Positions 25,898 to 35,264 of a stretch of 64,000 bases of DNA are shown here, one piece after another. Where the stretch lies: NCBI RefSeq assembly GCF_006738645.1, contig NZ_AP019700.1, positions 3,298,001 to 3,362,000 of the forward strand. Direction: 5' to 3'. Position numbers and translations under genes: made by a program. Numbering within the stretch: position 1 is the stretch's first letter; each line of letters begins with the position of its first letter. Origin of the DNA: Stella humosa. Lineage in GTDB: Bacteria > Pseudomonadota > Alphaproteobacteria > ATCC43930 > Allostellaceae. The notes under the pieces were generated by a model, which worked only from the letters and a program-made list of their open reading frames with translations, did no database searches and was not told the origin of the DNA.

Positions 25898-27076
25898 TCA
25901 GGCGGCCTTCAACGACGCCATGGCGGCCTCGACGCCGCCCTTGCCATGCGGGATGCCGGCCAGGTCGAGGCCCATCTCGGCCGCAGTCAGGGCACCCATC
26001 AGCATCGGCTCGTTGAGGTCGCCCATGTGGCCGATGCGGAAGACCTTGCCGTTCAGCCGGCTGAGGCCGCCGCCGAAGGACACGTTGAACCGCTCGGCGC
26101 AGACCTCGCGCAGCTTGTTGGCGTCGCTGCCGTCCGGCACCTGCACCGCCGTCACCGAATCGGAGACGAGGTCGGGGTTGGTGCAGAACAGCTCCGGACC
26201 GCCGCCGGCGCTCCACGCCTTGACGCAGGCCCGCGCCGCCGCACCCAGGCGGGCATGGCGGGCGAAGACGCCGTCCAGCGTCTCCTCCTCGATCATCCGC
26301 AGGGATTCCTGGAGGCCGAACATCAGGTGGACCGGGGCCGTGCCGGCGAAGCGGGCCTGGCGCTCGCCATCCAGCATGCGCCGCCAGTCCCAGTATTCGC
26401 GCGGCAGGGTGGCCGACTGGCTGGCCGCCAGCGCCTTGCGGCTGACGCCGGTGAAGCACATGCCGGGCGGCAGCATCAAGCCCTTCTGCGAGCCGCCGAC
26501 CGCCACGTCGACGCCCCATTCGTCCATGCGGAAGTCGAACGAGCCGAGCGAGGAAATGGTGTCGACCAGGTAGAGCGCCGGGTGGCCGGCCGCGTCGATC
26601 GCCTTGCGGATGGCGGCGACAGGGTGGGCCACGCCGGTCGAGGTCTCGTTATGGACCTGGAGGACGGCACGGATCTCGTGGTTCACGTCCGCCTTCAGCC
26701 GCGCCTCGACGGCCGCCGGGTCGACGCCGCGGCGCCAGTCGGCCGGCACCATCTCGACCTTGATGCCGTAATGCTCGACCATCTGCGTCCAGGAGGACGA
26801 GAAGTGCCCTGTCTCCGGCACCAGGACGATGTCCCCGGCCGAACAGACATTGACCACCGCCGATTCCCAGGCGCCATGCCCGGATGCCGCGTAGGCCAGC
26901 ATGATCTGCTCGGTCTTGAAGACCTTCTTCAGCCCGACGAAGCATTCCTCGGCGATCGCCTTGAATTCCTTCTGCGCGAAATCGAGCGCTGGGCGATGCA
27001 TCGCCCGCAGGACGCGGTCGGGAATGTTGGTCGGGCCAGGGTTCATGAAGAACATGCGGCCACGCTGCACGGGCAT
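25898..27076 (-). CDS. Class V aminotransferase, alanine/serine-glyoxylate type
   Basis: A 392-residue fold-type I PLP enzyme. It starts with the group hallmark FFMNPGPTNIPDRVLRAM, places the cofactor Asp in LYLVDTISSLGS, and has the Schiff-base Lys198 in GGSQKGLMLPPG. These features belong to the alanine-glyoxylate/serine-pyruvate family; related enzymes also handle 3-hydroxyaspartate and glyoxylate. It is followed by the nitrilase and preceded by an FAD oxidoreductase on the same strand, a set that suits degradation of an amine or amino acid with glyoxylate as amino acceptor. The exact substrate is not readable. Confidence 0.88.
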   Translation of the reverse strand: MPVQRGRMFFMNPGPTNIPDRVLRAMHRPALDFAQKEFKAIAEECFVGLKKVFKTEQIMLAYAASGHGAWESAVVNVCSAGDIVLVPETGHFSSSWTQMVEHYGIKVEMVPADWRRGVDPAAVEARLKADVNHEIRAVLQVHNETSTGVAHPVAAIRKAIDAAGHPALYLVDTISSLGSFDFRMDEWGVDVAVGGSQKGLMLPPGMCFTGVSRKALAASQSATLPREYWDWRRMLDGERQARFAGTAPVHLMFGLQESLRMIEEETLDGVFARHARLGAAARACVKAWSAGGGPELFCTNPDLVSDSVTAVQVPDGSDANKLREVCAERFNVSFGGGLSRLNGKVFRIGHMGDLNEPMLMGALTAAEMGLDLAGIPHGKGGVEAAMASLKAA

Positions 27077-27149
27077 GGTGGGGAACCTCTCGGATTCTAA
27101 AGGTGGGGGTCTAGAGGAGAGGCCCCGAAACTAGCACAAGGCGCACGCA

Positions 27150-28484
27150 TCAGGCGAGCCAGCGGTCCATGCGGTCGCGGAAGCGATACCACTCGCCGAT
27201 GACCGGCAGGAACCACGGACGGCCGGTGTAGAAGGGCCGCGTCGGGAAGGCGACGCCGTCGAACGCCGACGGCCGGTTCTGGGTGCGCGCGATCTTGCGC
27301 CCGAGCTGGGTCCCGAGCCACGTCATGGTGACGACACCCGAGCCGTTGCAGCCCATGGCGTAGTGGATGCCGTCATGCTGGCCGAAATGCGGCAGGGCGT
27401 CGAAGGTGAAGGCGACGTAGCCCGTCCAGCCATGGGTGATGCGGGTCGACTTCAGCTCGGGGAAGACCTCGGTCATCATGCCGTGCAGCGTCTTCGCCGT
27501 GTTCTCGGGCGTGTCGCCGGCGAAGCTGGCGCGGCCGCCATAGAGGATGCGGCGGCGGTCCTGCGACTGGCCGAAATAGGACAAGACGCGCTTGGTGTCG
27601 GCGATCGTGCGGCCGTTGGGGATCAGCGCGCGGACTTGGTCCTCCGGCAGTTCCTCGGTGGCGATGATGTAGCTGCGCACCGGGACCAGCCGGCGGCGGA
27701 ACCAGCCCAGTTCCGGCCCTGTGTAACCGTTGGTGGTGGCGACCACTTCCTTGGCGCGCACCTCGCCCGCCGTCGTCTGCAGGACGAAGCCCGAGCCCTG
27801 GCGGGTGACCGAAGTGACCTTGGAATTGACCGACATGGTGGCGCCGGCGCGCAGGGCGGCGTCGCGGATGCCCCTGTGCAGCAGGGCCGGGTGCAGCCGG
27901 CCCGAGCGATCGACCAGCATGCCGCCATGGAAGGCGTCGGTCTTGATCTGCTCGTGCTGGCGGTCCTTGGGCAACATGCGCACGCCGGCGTTGGTGCCCT
28001 TCTGCAGCTTGTCGACGGCGGCTGCCAGCCGGTCGTAGTGGCGCGGCACCGCCGCACCCACGAAGCGCCCCGTCGGCCAGTAGTGGCAGTCGATGCCCTC
28101 GCGCCGGATCAGTTCCTCCAGATGCCCGAAGGATTCCGCGGCCTCGGCCAGCATGGCCGACGCATGCTCGGCGCCAAGCCGCTGCTCCAGCGAGCTCTTG
28201 CCATAGCCGGCCCGGCCCTTGCCGAGGTTGGTGCCGGGCGATACGCCGCCGCCGTTGCGCGTGCTGGCGCCCGCGCCGAACACCGATTCACCCTCGAGCA
28301 CATGCGCCTGCACCCCGGAGCGCGCCAGTTCCAGCGCGCAGGACAGCCCGCCATAGCCCGAGCCGATGATCGCCACCTCGACCTCCTTGGGCGGGGGCAC
28401 GGCGCCCTCGGCGGTCGGCGGCGCCCATTCCCACCACCAGGGCGTCGTCTTGAATCCCTCGGCGAAGATCGCGGCGGTGGTCAT
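27150..28484 (-). CDS. FAD-dependent oxidoreductase (DAO family)
   Basis: A 444-residue D-amino-acid-oxidase/glycine-oxidase-like flavoprotein. The N-terminal TPWWWEWAPP segment precedes the dinucleotide-binding motif AIIGSGYGGLSCALELA (GSGYGG at 41-46), and ASTRNGGGVSPG is the usual second flavin contact. The C-terminus has FDALPHFGQHDGIHYAMG, the family's second FAD segment. The ATG at 28484 has a GGAG site and gives the usual N-terminus. Such enzymes oxidise secondary or primary amines to imines with hydrogen peroxide formation. Co-direction with the aminotransferase and nitrilase suggests one amine-catabolic unit. Confidence 0.88.
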   Translation of the reverse strand: MTTAAIFAEGFKTTPWWWEWAPPTAEGAVPPPKEVEVAIIGSGYGGLSCALELARSGVQAHVLEGESVFGAGASTRNGGGVSPGTNLGKGRAGYGKSSLEQRLGAEHASAMLAEAAESFGHLEELIRREGIDCHYWPTGRFVGAAVPRHYDRLAAAVDKLQKGTNAGVRMLPKDRQHEQIKTDAFHGGMLVDRSGRLHPALLHRGIRDAALRAGATMSVNSKVTSVTRQGSGFVLQTTAGEVRAKEVVATTNGYTGPELGWFRRRLVPVRSYIIATEELPEDQVRALIPNGRTIADTKRVLSYFGQSQDRRRILYGGRASFAGDTPENTAKTLHGMMTEVFPELKSTRITHGWTGYVAFTFDALPHFGQHDGIHYAMGCNGSGVVTMTWLGTQLGRKIARTQNRPSAFDGVAFPTRPFYTGRPWFLPVIGEWYRFRDRMDRWLA

Positions 28485-28530
28485 CGGATGGTCTCCGGAT
28501 TGGCGGTCAGCAGAGTCGCTGTTATCGCAA

Positions 28531-29302
28531 TCATAGACCGGGTCGTTCGCCGGCTGCGACGGGAATGCCGCAGCGCAGGCGCCGCTGGCGCAGATATTCC
28601 GCCCGCGTGGCGCCATATTCCCCCGCCCCCAGGGCCTTGGCCTGCGGGTCGATCTGGCGCGTGGCAACGATGTCGGCGGCGATCTCCACGGTCTCGGCGA
28701 TCACGATCGTCTGCAGGGTGGCGCCGGTGCCGAGCGCGGTCGCCAGCGCCGTCCACAGGATGGCGTTGACCAGCACCACGTCGGCCACCGCGTCGCGCAC
28801 CGTGCGCGGGCCGATCAGGGGCAGCACGACATAGCCGCCCTCCCCCACCCCGTAGCGGCACAACGACAGGCCGATATCGGCATGGACGGGCGGCAGCCCG
28901 CGGGCGGCGGCATAGTCGTACCAGCCGAGAAAGCCCTCGGTCGAATTCACCGCGAAGCGGCGGGTGGCCGTCCACGCCGTCGGCAGGTCGGCCACCGCCA
29001 AGCTGGAGACGACCGTGATCGGCTCGTTCACCAGGTTCGACATCATGTTGCCGACGCCACCGCGCACGCGGCGGGGGGTGCGGGGGGGCGGGGAGCGGTG
29101 GGGGTCGGCTCCCCCGCAGCCAGGACGACGCCAGGTCGATCCCGTGGTCGAAGGCGGCGTTGAACCGGAAGATCAGCCGGTTGTAGCCGTCGAGCCAGCC
29201 GCCATCGCCCATGCCGGGTGCCATCTGGGCCGCTGCCGACGGCATGCCGCAGAGCAGCGGTGCCACGATCATGGCGGCGAGGAGGTCTCTGGCGGTCGGC
29301 AT
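28531..29302 (-). pseudogene. MlaA (VacJ)-like outer-membrane lipid transport protein, frameshifted
   Basis: The N-terminal part starts at the ATG at 29302 with a signal sequence (LLAAMIVAPLLCGMPSAAAQ) and the MlaA hallmark WLDGYNRLIFRFNAAFDHGID. The rest (RGGVGNMMSNLVNEP, RFAVNSTEGFLGWYD, YGVGEGGYVVLPLIGP) continues in another frame to 28531. Joining them needs removal of one base in the G runs at 29073-29104 (G6, G7, G4, G5). The junction would encode an unusual Pro-rich stretch of about 14 residues where the family has a shorter linker. No lipobox Cys is seen; the Cys at the end of the hydrophobic core is followed by GMPSAAA. MlaA removes misplaced phospholipids from the outer leaflet. It is either a pseudogene, a slippage variant or a sequencing error. 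Confidence 0.75.
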
Positions 29303-29461
29303 CGACGGTTCCTTGGGTTGGCCGGTCGGCCAATCGGCAAATGGCGCCCCGGGGTTTGACCGTGGCATCCTGGCATGCTGGAAAACGAGATATAGTCCGC
29401 TCGCAACAGGAGTATCGTCCATGCCCCCTGAACGGCCAGAGCAGCATAGTCCGGAGTCTTG

Positions 29462-31609
29462 GTGAACCGATTCGGCGGCGCCTGGAAGCTGCCGATCGGC
29501 CGGGTCGCGATCGCCGCCTGGATCATTGCCGGGCTTGCCTTCAGCAGCCTCGCCATTGTCCTGCAATTGCGCGATCGCACGGCAACGCTGGAGAATTATC
29601 GCGATCTGCGCGCCTACAGCGCCAACGCCGCCGCCGACGCGATGAACCGCATCTTCGGCACGATGGATATCGTCTTCTCGCAGGCCATCAGCGAGTGGGC
29701 CCGATCCGGCCGGCCGATCGAACAACTGTTCCTGTCGCTGGCCGACTCCGAGCGACGGATCAGCCGGGCGCTGCTGGCGATCGACAATTTCTCGATCATC
29801 GCCGCCAACGGCCGCATCATCCACAGCCTCAATCCCGGCGCCGTCGGCTCCGACGTCTCGGACCGGGAGTATTTCCGCATCCATGCGGAGACCGATCGCG
29901 GCATGTGGATCGGCGAGCCGCACAGCTCGCGCATCGTGCCGGGGCAGCGCCGGATGCCGGTCACCTGGCGGATCAGCGACGCTGCGGGCGGCTTTGCCGG
30001 GGTGCTGTGGGCCAGCCTGTCGCCCGACGTCCTGTCCGAGGTGCTGTACAACTACCGCGACACGGACGACAGCTTCGTGGCGCTGCTCTCGGTGGCGGGT
30101 GCCACCCTGGCGACCGATCGCGTCGGCCGCTACGTGGCGATTCCGGAGACCGTCGTCGGGCCGGCCACCGTCGACAGCCGGACGACGATCGTGCAGGACG
30201 CCACGATCGACGGAACGGTCGGCACCTGGCACCTGGCCGGGCGTCGCATCGGCGACAGTGGGCTGAAGGTGATCCTGGGCAGCACCGAGCAGCAGATGCT
30301 ACAGGCGTGGGACACCCGCACCAGCACGATCATCGTGCTCATCCTGCTCGTCGTGCTGTTCCAGGGCGCCTTCGCGCTGGCCATCCTGCGGCTGGCCGCG
30401 GACGAGCGCCAGGCGACCCGCGCGGCCGAGACCGCGGCCGGCCGCGCGATGCAGGCCGACCTCAGCAAGACCGAGTTCCTGGCGGTCATGTCGCATGAGA
30501 TCCGCACGCCGCTGACCGCCATCATCGGCATGTCGGAACTGCTGGAGGGGGCCGACCTGCGCCCCCTCGAACGCCGGCAGGTCCAGGCGATCCGAACCGG
30601 CGGGCGGCAGATGCTGTCGGTCGTCAACAACGTGCTGGACTTCACGCGGCTGGGTGCCGGCGGGATCGAACTGGAGACGATCGACTTCTCTCTGCCAGCC
30701 CTGCTGGAGGAAATCCGCACGACGATGGGAACGGCCGCGCAGGAACGTGGACTGGCACTGATGATCGCAAGCGAGAACGACGACCTGGCGGTCCTGCGCG
30801 GCGACCCGAACCGGATCCGCCAGATCCTGCTCAATCTCGTCGGCAACGCGATCAAGTTCACCGAGCGCGGGGGCATCTCGCTGACGGCCGAGCGCCTGGC
30901 CGAGGCGGCCCGGATCGGTGGAACCCAACGGCGCTTCGTACGCTTCATAGTGGAAGACACAGGCATCGGCATACCGGCCGACCGGTTCGACCGGCTGTTC
31001 CAGCCCTTCAGCCAGGCGGACACGTCGATGGCCCGCCGCTATGGCGGGTCCGGCCTGGGGCTGGCCATCTGCAAGCGGCTGGTCGATGCGATGGGCGGAC
31101 GGATTTCCGTCGACTCCATTGTGGACGCCGGCACCCGCTTTCGCTTCGATATCCCGCTGGAAAACGGCAGCGCCGCCATCCAGGAGCCGACCACGGAGAC
31201 AAGAGTGCAGGCCAGTTCGTTGAAACTGCTGGTGGCCGAAGATGTCGAGATCAATCGGGAACTGGTTCGCGCCATGCTGACCGCACGCGGCCACCGGGTG
31301 ACGCTGGTGGGCGACGGCAGCGCGGCGGTGGCCGCGGTTCGCGCCGAGCGGTTCGATGCGGTGCTGATGGATGTGCAGATGCCGGTAATGGACGGGGTGG
31401 AGGCGACACGGCGCATTCGCGCCCTGCCCGGGCCCGAGCGCGACATCCCGATCGTGGCACTGACCGCCAATGTGCTGACGGGCGCGCACCAGTCCTATCT
31501 GGCGGCCGGCATGTCGGCCTGTGTCGACAAGCCGATCGCGTGGAACGTGCTGGAGCAGACCCTGATCCGTTTGGCCGGATCGCCGGCGGCGGCCGATCGA
31601 CCGGCCTGA
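29462..31609 (+). CDS. Membrane hybrid sensor histidine kinase with receiver domain
   Basis: A 715-residue hybrid kinase. The first membrane helix is about residues 14-34, followed by a periplasmic PDC/Cache-like sensor region (WARSGRPIEQLFLSLAD, SDREYFRIHAETD), then a second helix near 288-310. HisKA has the phospho-accepting His345 in VMSHEIRTPLTAI. The ATPase domain shows NLVGNAIKFTE, DTGIGIPADRFDRLFQPF and GGSGLGLAICKRLV. The C-terminal receiver has Asp637 in VLMDVQMPVMDG. GTG at 29462 lies 5 bases after GGAG and is chosen over the adjacent TTG. No separate output regulator is next to it; the EAL protein 54 bases downstream is a plausible functional partner. Confidence 0.93.
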   Translation: MNRFGGAWKLPIGRVAIAAWIIAGLAFSSLAIVLQLRDRTATLENYRDLRAYSANAAADAMNRIFGTMDIVFSQAISEWARSGRPIEQLFLSLADSERRISRALLAIDNFSIIAANGRIIHSLNPGAVGSDVSDREYFRIHAETDRGMWIGEPHSSRIVPGQRRMPVTWRISDAAGGFAGVLWASLSPDVLSEVLYNYRDTDDSFVALLSVAGATLATDRVGRYVAIPETVVGPATVDSRTTIVQDATIDGTVGTWHLAGRRIGDSGLKVILGSTEQQMLQAWDTRTSTIIVLILLVVLFQGAFALAILRLAADERQATRAAETAAGRAMQADLSKTEFLAVMSHEIRTPLTAIIGMSELLEGADLRPLERRQVQAIRTGGRQMLSVVNNVLDFTRLGAGGIELETIDFSLPALLEEIRTTMGTAAQERGLALMIASENDDLAVLRGDPNRIRQILLNLVGNAIKFTERGGISLTAERLAEAARIGGTQRRFVRFIVEDTGIGIPADRFDRLFQPFSQADTSMARRYGGSGLGLAICKRLVDAMGGRISVDSIVDAGTRFRFDIPLENGSAAIQEPTTETRVQASSLKLLVAEDVEINRELVRAMLTARGHRVTLVGDGSAAVAAVRAERFDAVLMDVQMPVMDGVEATRRIRALPGPERDIPIVALTANVLTGAHQSYLAAGMSACVDKPIAWNVLEQTLIRLAGSPAAADRPA

Positions 31610-31615
31610 TTTTTT
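31591..31615 (+). terminator. Possible intrinsic terminator at the kinase stop codon
   Basis: GGCCG (31591-31595), loop ATCGAC, CGGCC (31602-31606), then the stop codon and a run of six T (31610-31615). It is the only hairpin with a T-tract noticed in the window, but the stem is only 5 bp. It may partly uncouple the EAL gene from the kinase. Confidence 0.4.
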
Positions 31616-31662
31616 CTTCCACCAGAAGCAACAAGCGCGGTGCGAAACGGGGGATAAGGGTT

Positions 31663-32772
31663 ATGATCCCATCATTCGCGGCTATGATCTCGTCAACGGA
31701 GGGGGACGCGACCGAGATGCGGTGCGTGGAGTGTGAGCGTATCCGGGAGATTGTTCGCGATCACAATCGCGTATTCCTCTCTTTCCCGACGGCCTTCACT
31801 TACGAAAAGGCAATGGCCGGCATCGGCGAGGCGGCCCAGGCCTACAGTTCCGGCCCGGGCCCGCGCTGCATCACCTTCCAGGCGACCCCGGACGAACTGC
31901 GGCTGATCTGCGCCAGACTCAGCCGGCAACTCAGCTCCGAGGAGCGCCACCATTCCCGCGCCCTGGTTCTGCCCGCCGACGACGAGCCGACTCTCGGCCA
32001 GTATCTGGGCACCCTGTCGGTCGATCAGCTTGTCGCCGTCGTCGACGGCCTGCGCCTGGTGGAGCTGATCGAGAGCGACCGCCTGTTCTCGGCCCTGCAG
32101 CCGATCTTCCGCGCCGACCGCACGATGTTCGGCCATGAGGCATTGCTGCGCGGGCGCGAGCTCGATGGCACCATCATCCCGGCCGGACCGCTGTTCGCCG
32201 CCGCCGCCCAGACGGAACTCCTGTTCACGGTCGACCTGATCGCCCGCCGCCTGGCGCTCGAGACGGCGGCGCGCACCGGCAATGGCGTGATCTTCGTCAA
32301 CTTCGATCCCGCCAGCATCTATGACCCGACCTATTGCCTGGCGGAGACCGTCGCTTTCGTGCGCGAGATCGGGCTGAAGCCGCACGACGTCATCTTCGAG
32401 GTGACGGAGAGCGGCGAGGTGCGCGACCGCGACCATCTGCGGCGCATCCTGCGCTTCTATCGCGATGCCGGGTTCCGGGTGGCGCTCGACGATGTCGGGG
32501 CCGGGTTTGCCGGGCTCAACATGCTGCTGGAAGTGCAGCCGGACGTGATCAAGATCGACATGGAACTGATCCGCGGCATCGACCGCGACCGCTACCGCCA
32601 GAGCGTCGTCGGCCACCTGATTGGCATCGCGCGCGACGTCGGCGCCATGTCCGTGGCCGAGGGCATCGAGACCGAGGCCGAGATGGACTGGGTCGTGAAT
32701 GCCGGCGTCGACCTGCTGCAGGGCTTCTATCTCGGCCGGCCGTACATCCCGGAGCCCGTCCACCGGGCATAG
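31663..32772 (+). CDS. EAL-domain protein, probable c-di-GMP phosphodiesterase
   Basis: A 369-residue protein. The N-terminal region (about 1-140) is unassigned; it has the Cys pair in MRCVECERIREI and no recognised sensor fold. The EAL domain starts near 148 with GHEALLRG (Glu159) and keeps VNFDPASIYD, VIFEVTES, ALDDVGAGFAGLN, IKIDMELI, AEGIETEAE and LQGFYLGRP. All metal and catalytic positions of active c-di-GMP phosphodiesterases appear present, so hydrolysis of c-di-GMP is likely. Possible starts are ATG at 31663, 31684 and 31716; the first has GGGGATAAGGG before it. It follows the hybrid kinase, suggesting that they act in one signalling route. Confidence 0.88.
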   Translation: MIPSFAAMISSTEGDATEMRCVECERIREIVRDHNRVFLSFPTAFTYEKAMAGIGEAAQAYSSGPGPRCITFQATPDELRLICARLSRQLSSEERHHSRALVLPADDEPTLGQYLGTLSVDQLVAVVDGLRLVELIESDRLFSALQPIFRADRTMFGHEALLRGRELDGTIIPAGPLFAAAAQTELLFTVDLIARRLALETAARTGNGVIFVNFDPASIYDPTYCLAETVAFVREIGLKPHDVIFEVTESGEVRDRDHLRRILRFYRDAGFRVALDDVGAGFAGLNMLLEVQPDVIKIDMELIRGIDRDRYRQSVVGHLIGIARDVGAMSVAEGIETEAEMDWVVNAGVDLLQGFYLGRPYIPEPVHRA

Positions 32773-32778
32773 CGCAAC

Positions 32779-32801
32779 CGGGGCGGCCGATGGCCGCCCC
32801 G
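32779..32801. terminator. Perfect hairpin between EAL gene and penicillin acylase gene
   Basis: CGGGGCGGCC (32779-32788), loop GAT, GGCCGCCCCG (32792-32801): a perfect 10-bp stem in the 51-base gap between two convergent stop codons. It is likely a shared terminator. Confidence 0.6.
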
Positions 32802-32823
32802 CTGTTCAAGTTTGGGCGCCGCC

Positions 32824-35148
32824 TCAAGCCGGCTCTATCACCGTCCGGCTTTCCAGGTCGGCCTCGATCGCCGCCCGGTCGAGATGGACGACGTGATAGC
32901 GCCCGGCCAGCCAGTCGGCGAACTGGTCGCGATAATGCGGGCTGCCGGGCACGCCGGAATTGCCGATGTTCTGCACCGCCAGGAACGAGGCGGGCGCCGC
33001 GAAATCGACGATGATGCGGTATTCCGCGCCCGAGCCCGCGCCATGCGGCGGCAACTCGCCGCCGGTGTTGCACACGGTGTGCGACCCGCCGGCGACCGGC
33101 GCCGGGCCGATGTCGAACGCCTCGGCATTGGCCGGGTTGGAGAGCGCATGGGACCAGTGGGCGAGGTGCACCCGCCCCCAGGTCCAGGTGGCCGGGTCGT
33201 CGCCCAGCCGCGCGCGCAGGGCTGCCATCGCATCCTTGGCCGCGGCCACGGCGGCGGGCCGAGTGCCGTCCGGAAAATACGCCATGGCCGGGTCGGCCAG
33301 CAGGGCCACGCCCAGGTTGGTCTGCTGCGAGGCGAGGTCGAGCAGCCGGCCGGGCACGTGCTGGCCCAGCACGCGGCGCTGCCAGTGGAACATGAAGGTC
33401 TCGAACACGGTCGGGGCCGCGCTGTCGAGCCCGTAGCGATAGTCCCAGCCGGCCAGCAGGGCCGCCAGCCCGCTTGCGTCGGCGTCCGCGCTGCCGGCCA
33501 GGGCTGCCAGGAGGTCGGGGCAAACGCGCTCGGCCCGCACGTTCTTGATGTCGTTCTGGAGCGCCGTGGTGGCCGCGTGGTCGGCGGTGCCGCCGGCAAA
33601 CACCTGGTCGATGCGGATGCCGCGGTGCCCCTGCGAATAGGCGCCATAGATGGTGTGGGGATAGTCGGGCGGCACGATGCGCTGGTTTGCGCTGGCGACA
33701 TAGCCGCGGGCCGGGTTGTAGCTGTGCGGCAGGCCGTCGAACGGCACATAGCCGGTCCAGCGGTCGTCGGCGCGGTCCGCGTCACGCAGGCCATAGGTGA
33801 CACGCCCGCGCACCGGCACGCGGCCAGCCATCTGATAGCCGACATTGCCGGCGGCATCGGCATAGACGAAGTTGAAGACGGCGACCGACCAGTCGCGCAG
33901 CGCCGCGCGGAAGCCCTGCCAGTCCTTCGCCCGCGAAATGGCGAGGCTGGCGCGCAGGTCGTCCATGTGCTCGGCCCCGACCCAGCGCAGGGACAGGGGC
34001 GGCTCGCCGCCTTCGGCCAGGGCCGGGACGAGTGCGTTCACGATCGGCCCGCGCACGGTGGAGCGCACCGTCAGCCGGTGGGTGGGGCCGCCGCGGACAG
34101 CGATCTCGCAGCTCTGCTCGTCGAACGGGCGCCATACGTCGCCGTCGCGATAGTATGCCGGGTCGGTCGGATGGACCGTCTCGCGATAGAGGTCGCGGGT
34201 CGAGGCCATGTTGTTGGTCAGGCTCCAGGCGACCCGGCCATTGCTGCCCCACCACAGGCCGGGGAAGCCCGGATGGCCGCAGCCGGCGGCATCGTCCTCG
34301 GGCCCGTGCAGGCCGTATTCGTACCAGCTCGACGGGACCCAGAAGGGCTGGTGGGGGTCGCCCGCCAGCAGCGCCTTGCCGCCCGGCACCAGGCCGCCGG
34401 CCACCGCCCAGTTGTTGCTGCCGGTCTGGTCGTCGCTGCCGGCGGCGAGCGAGCCGCCATCGGGCAGGACCAGGCTTTCGGAGGCTTCCGGCGTCAGGTA
34501 GGCGGCCCGCGCCGCCTCGGGCAGGAAGCGGGCGGCCTCGGCCGCCATCAGCCGGTCGATGCGGCCGTTCAGGGACCACCAGATGCCACGGCCGATGGCC
34601 ACGACGCAGCCGACCGTGAAGGGCTCCGGCGCGTAGCCCAGCAGGCGGAATTCCACGGGCAGCGCATCGCCATAGCGGGCGATCTGATAGTTGATACCGG
34701 ACACGAAGGCAGCCGCGGTCGCGTAGGTGGCGCCATCCATCAGGGCCGGCTCGCGCTCGGCCATGCGCGGGATGCCGACGGTGCGGTGGGCGATGTCGGC
34801 CGCCAGGTATTTCGGCCCCAGGATCTCGGCCTGGCGGCCGAGCGCGCGGCGGCGCAGGCGGTCCATCTGCCACAGCCGGTCCTCGGCCATGGCCACGCCC
34901 AGCCCGAAATAGAGGTCGGCCGTGGTTCCCGCATGGATGTGCGGCACCCCGGCGCGGTCGCGCAGGATCTCCACCCGGCCGCCGACCGGCCCCGTCAGCA
35001 CGGCATCGCCGATCGCCCCCTGCCCCGCCAGGAACGCGTCGCGCGCGGCGGCCAGCTCGGCGGCGGTGGCGCCGCTCGCGCGGCAGACATCCTCGATCGG
35101 CTCGGCCCCGGCCAGGGCGGCCAGCAGGGCGGACTGGGAAATGGTCAT
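32824..35148 (-). CDS. Penicillin acylase family N-terminal-nucleophile hydrolase
   Basis: A 774-residue S45-family precursor. The conserved DRAGVPHIHAGTTADLYFGLGVAMAEDRLWQ region lies at about 64-94, and the self-cleavage and nucleophile site is Ser244 in QTGSNNWAVAG, so a short alpha chain of about 243 residues and a long beta chain are expected. HPGFPGLWWGSNGRVAW is a typical beta-chain segment, and the Asn of SANQRIVPP fits the oxyanion position. Family members hydrolyse penicillins, acyl-homoserine lactones or other N-acyl amides after export, yet no signal peptide is visible at the ATG (35148) or upstream in frame. The substrate is unknown; it is a single gene. Confidence 0.9.
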   Translation of the reverse strand: MTISQSALLAALAGAEPIEDVCRASGATAAELAAARDAFLAGQGAIGDAVLTGPVGGRVEILRDRAGVPHIHAGTTADLYFGLGVAMAEDRLWQMDRLRRRALGRQAEILGPKYLAADIAHRTVGIPRMAEREPALMDGATYATAAAFVSGINYQIARYGDALPVEFRLLGYAPEPFTVGCVVAIGRGIWWSLNGRIDRLMAAEAARFLPEAARAAYLTPEASESLVLPDGGSLAAGSDDQTGSNNWAVAGGLVPGGKALLAGDPHQPFWVPSSWYEYGLHGPEDDAAGCGHPGFPGLWWGSNGRVAWSLTNNMASTRDLYRETVHPTDPAYYRDGDVWRPFDEQSCEIAVRGGPTHRLTVRSTVRGPIVNALVPALAEGGEPPLSLRWVGAEHMDDLRASLAISRAKDWQGFRAALRDWSVAVFNFVYADAAGNVGYQMAGRVPVRGRVTYGLRDADRADDRWTGYVPFDGLPHSYNPARGYVASANQRIVPPDYPHTIYGAYSQGHRGIRIDQVFAGGTADHAATTALQNDIKNVRAERVCPDLLAALAGSADADASGLAALLAGWDYRYGLDSAAPTVFETFMFHWQRRVLGQHVPGRLLDLASQQTNLGVALLADPAMAYFPDGTRPAAVAAAKDAMAALRARLGDDPATWTWGRVHLAHWSHALSNPANAEAFDIGPAPVAGGSHTVCNTGGELPPHGAGSGAEYRIIVDFAAPASFLAVQNIGNSGVPGSPHYRDQFADWLAGRYHVVHLDRAAIEADLESRTVIEPA

Positions 35149-35264
35149 GGCGGTTCCGTGGAGTGGTGCGGGCGGGAAGGAAGCCGCAGGCTAGACCGTG
35201 CCGGCGCCCCTGTCATTCATCCCCGGCCCCACCCGGCCGCATGCGGGAAGCCAGCCCGCCACGA

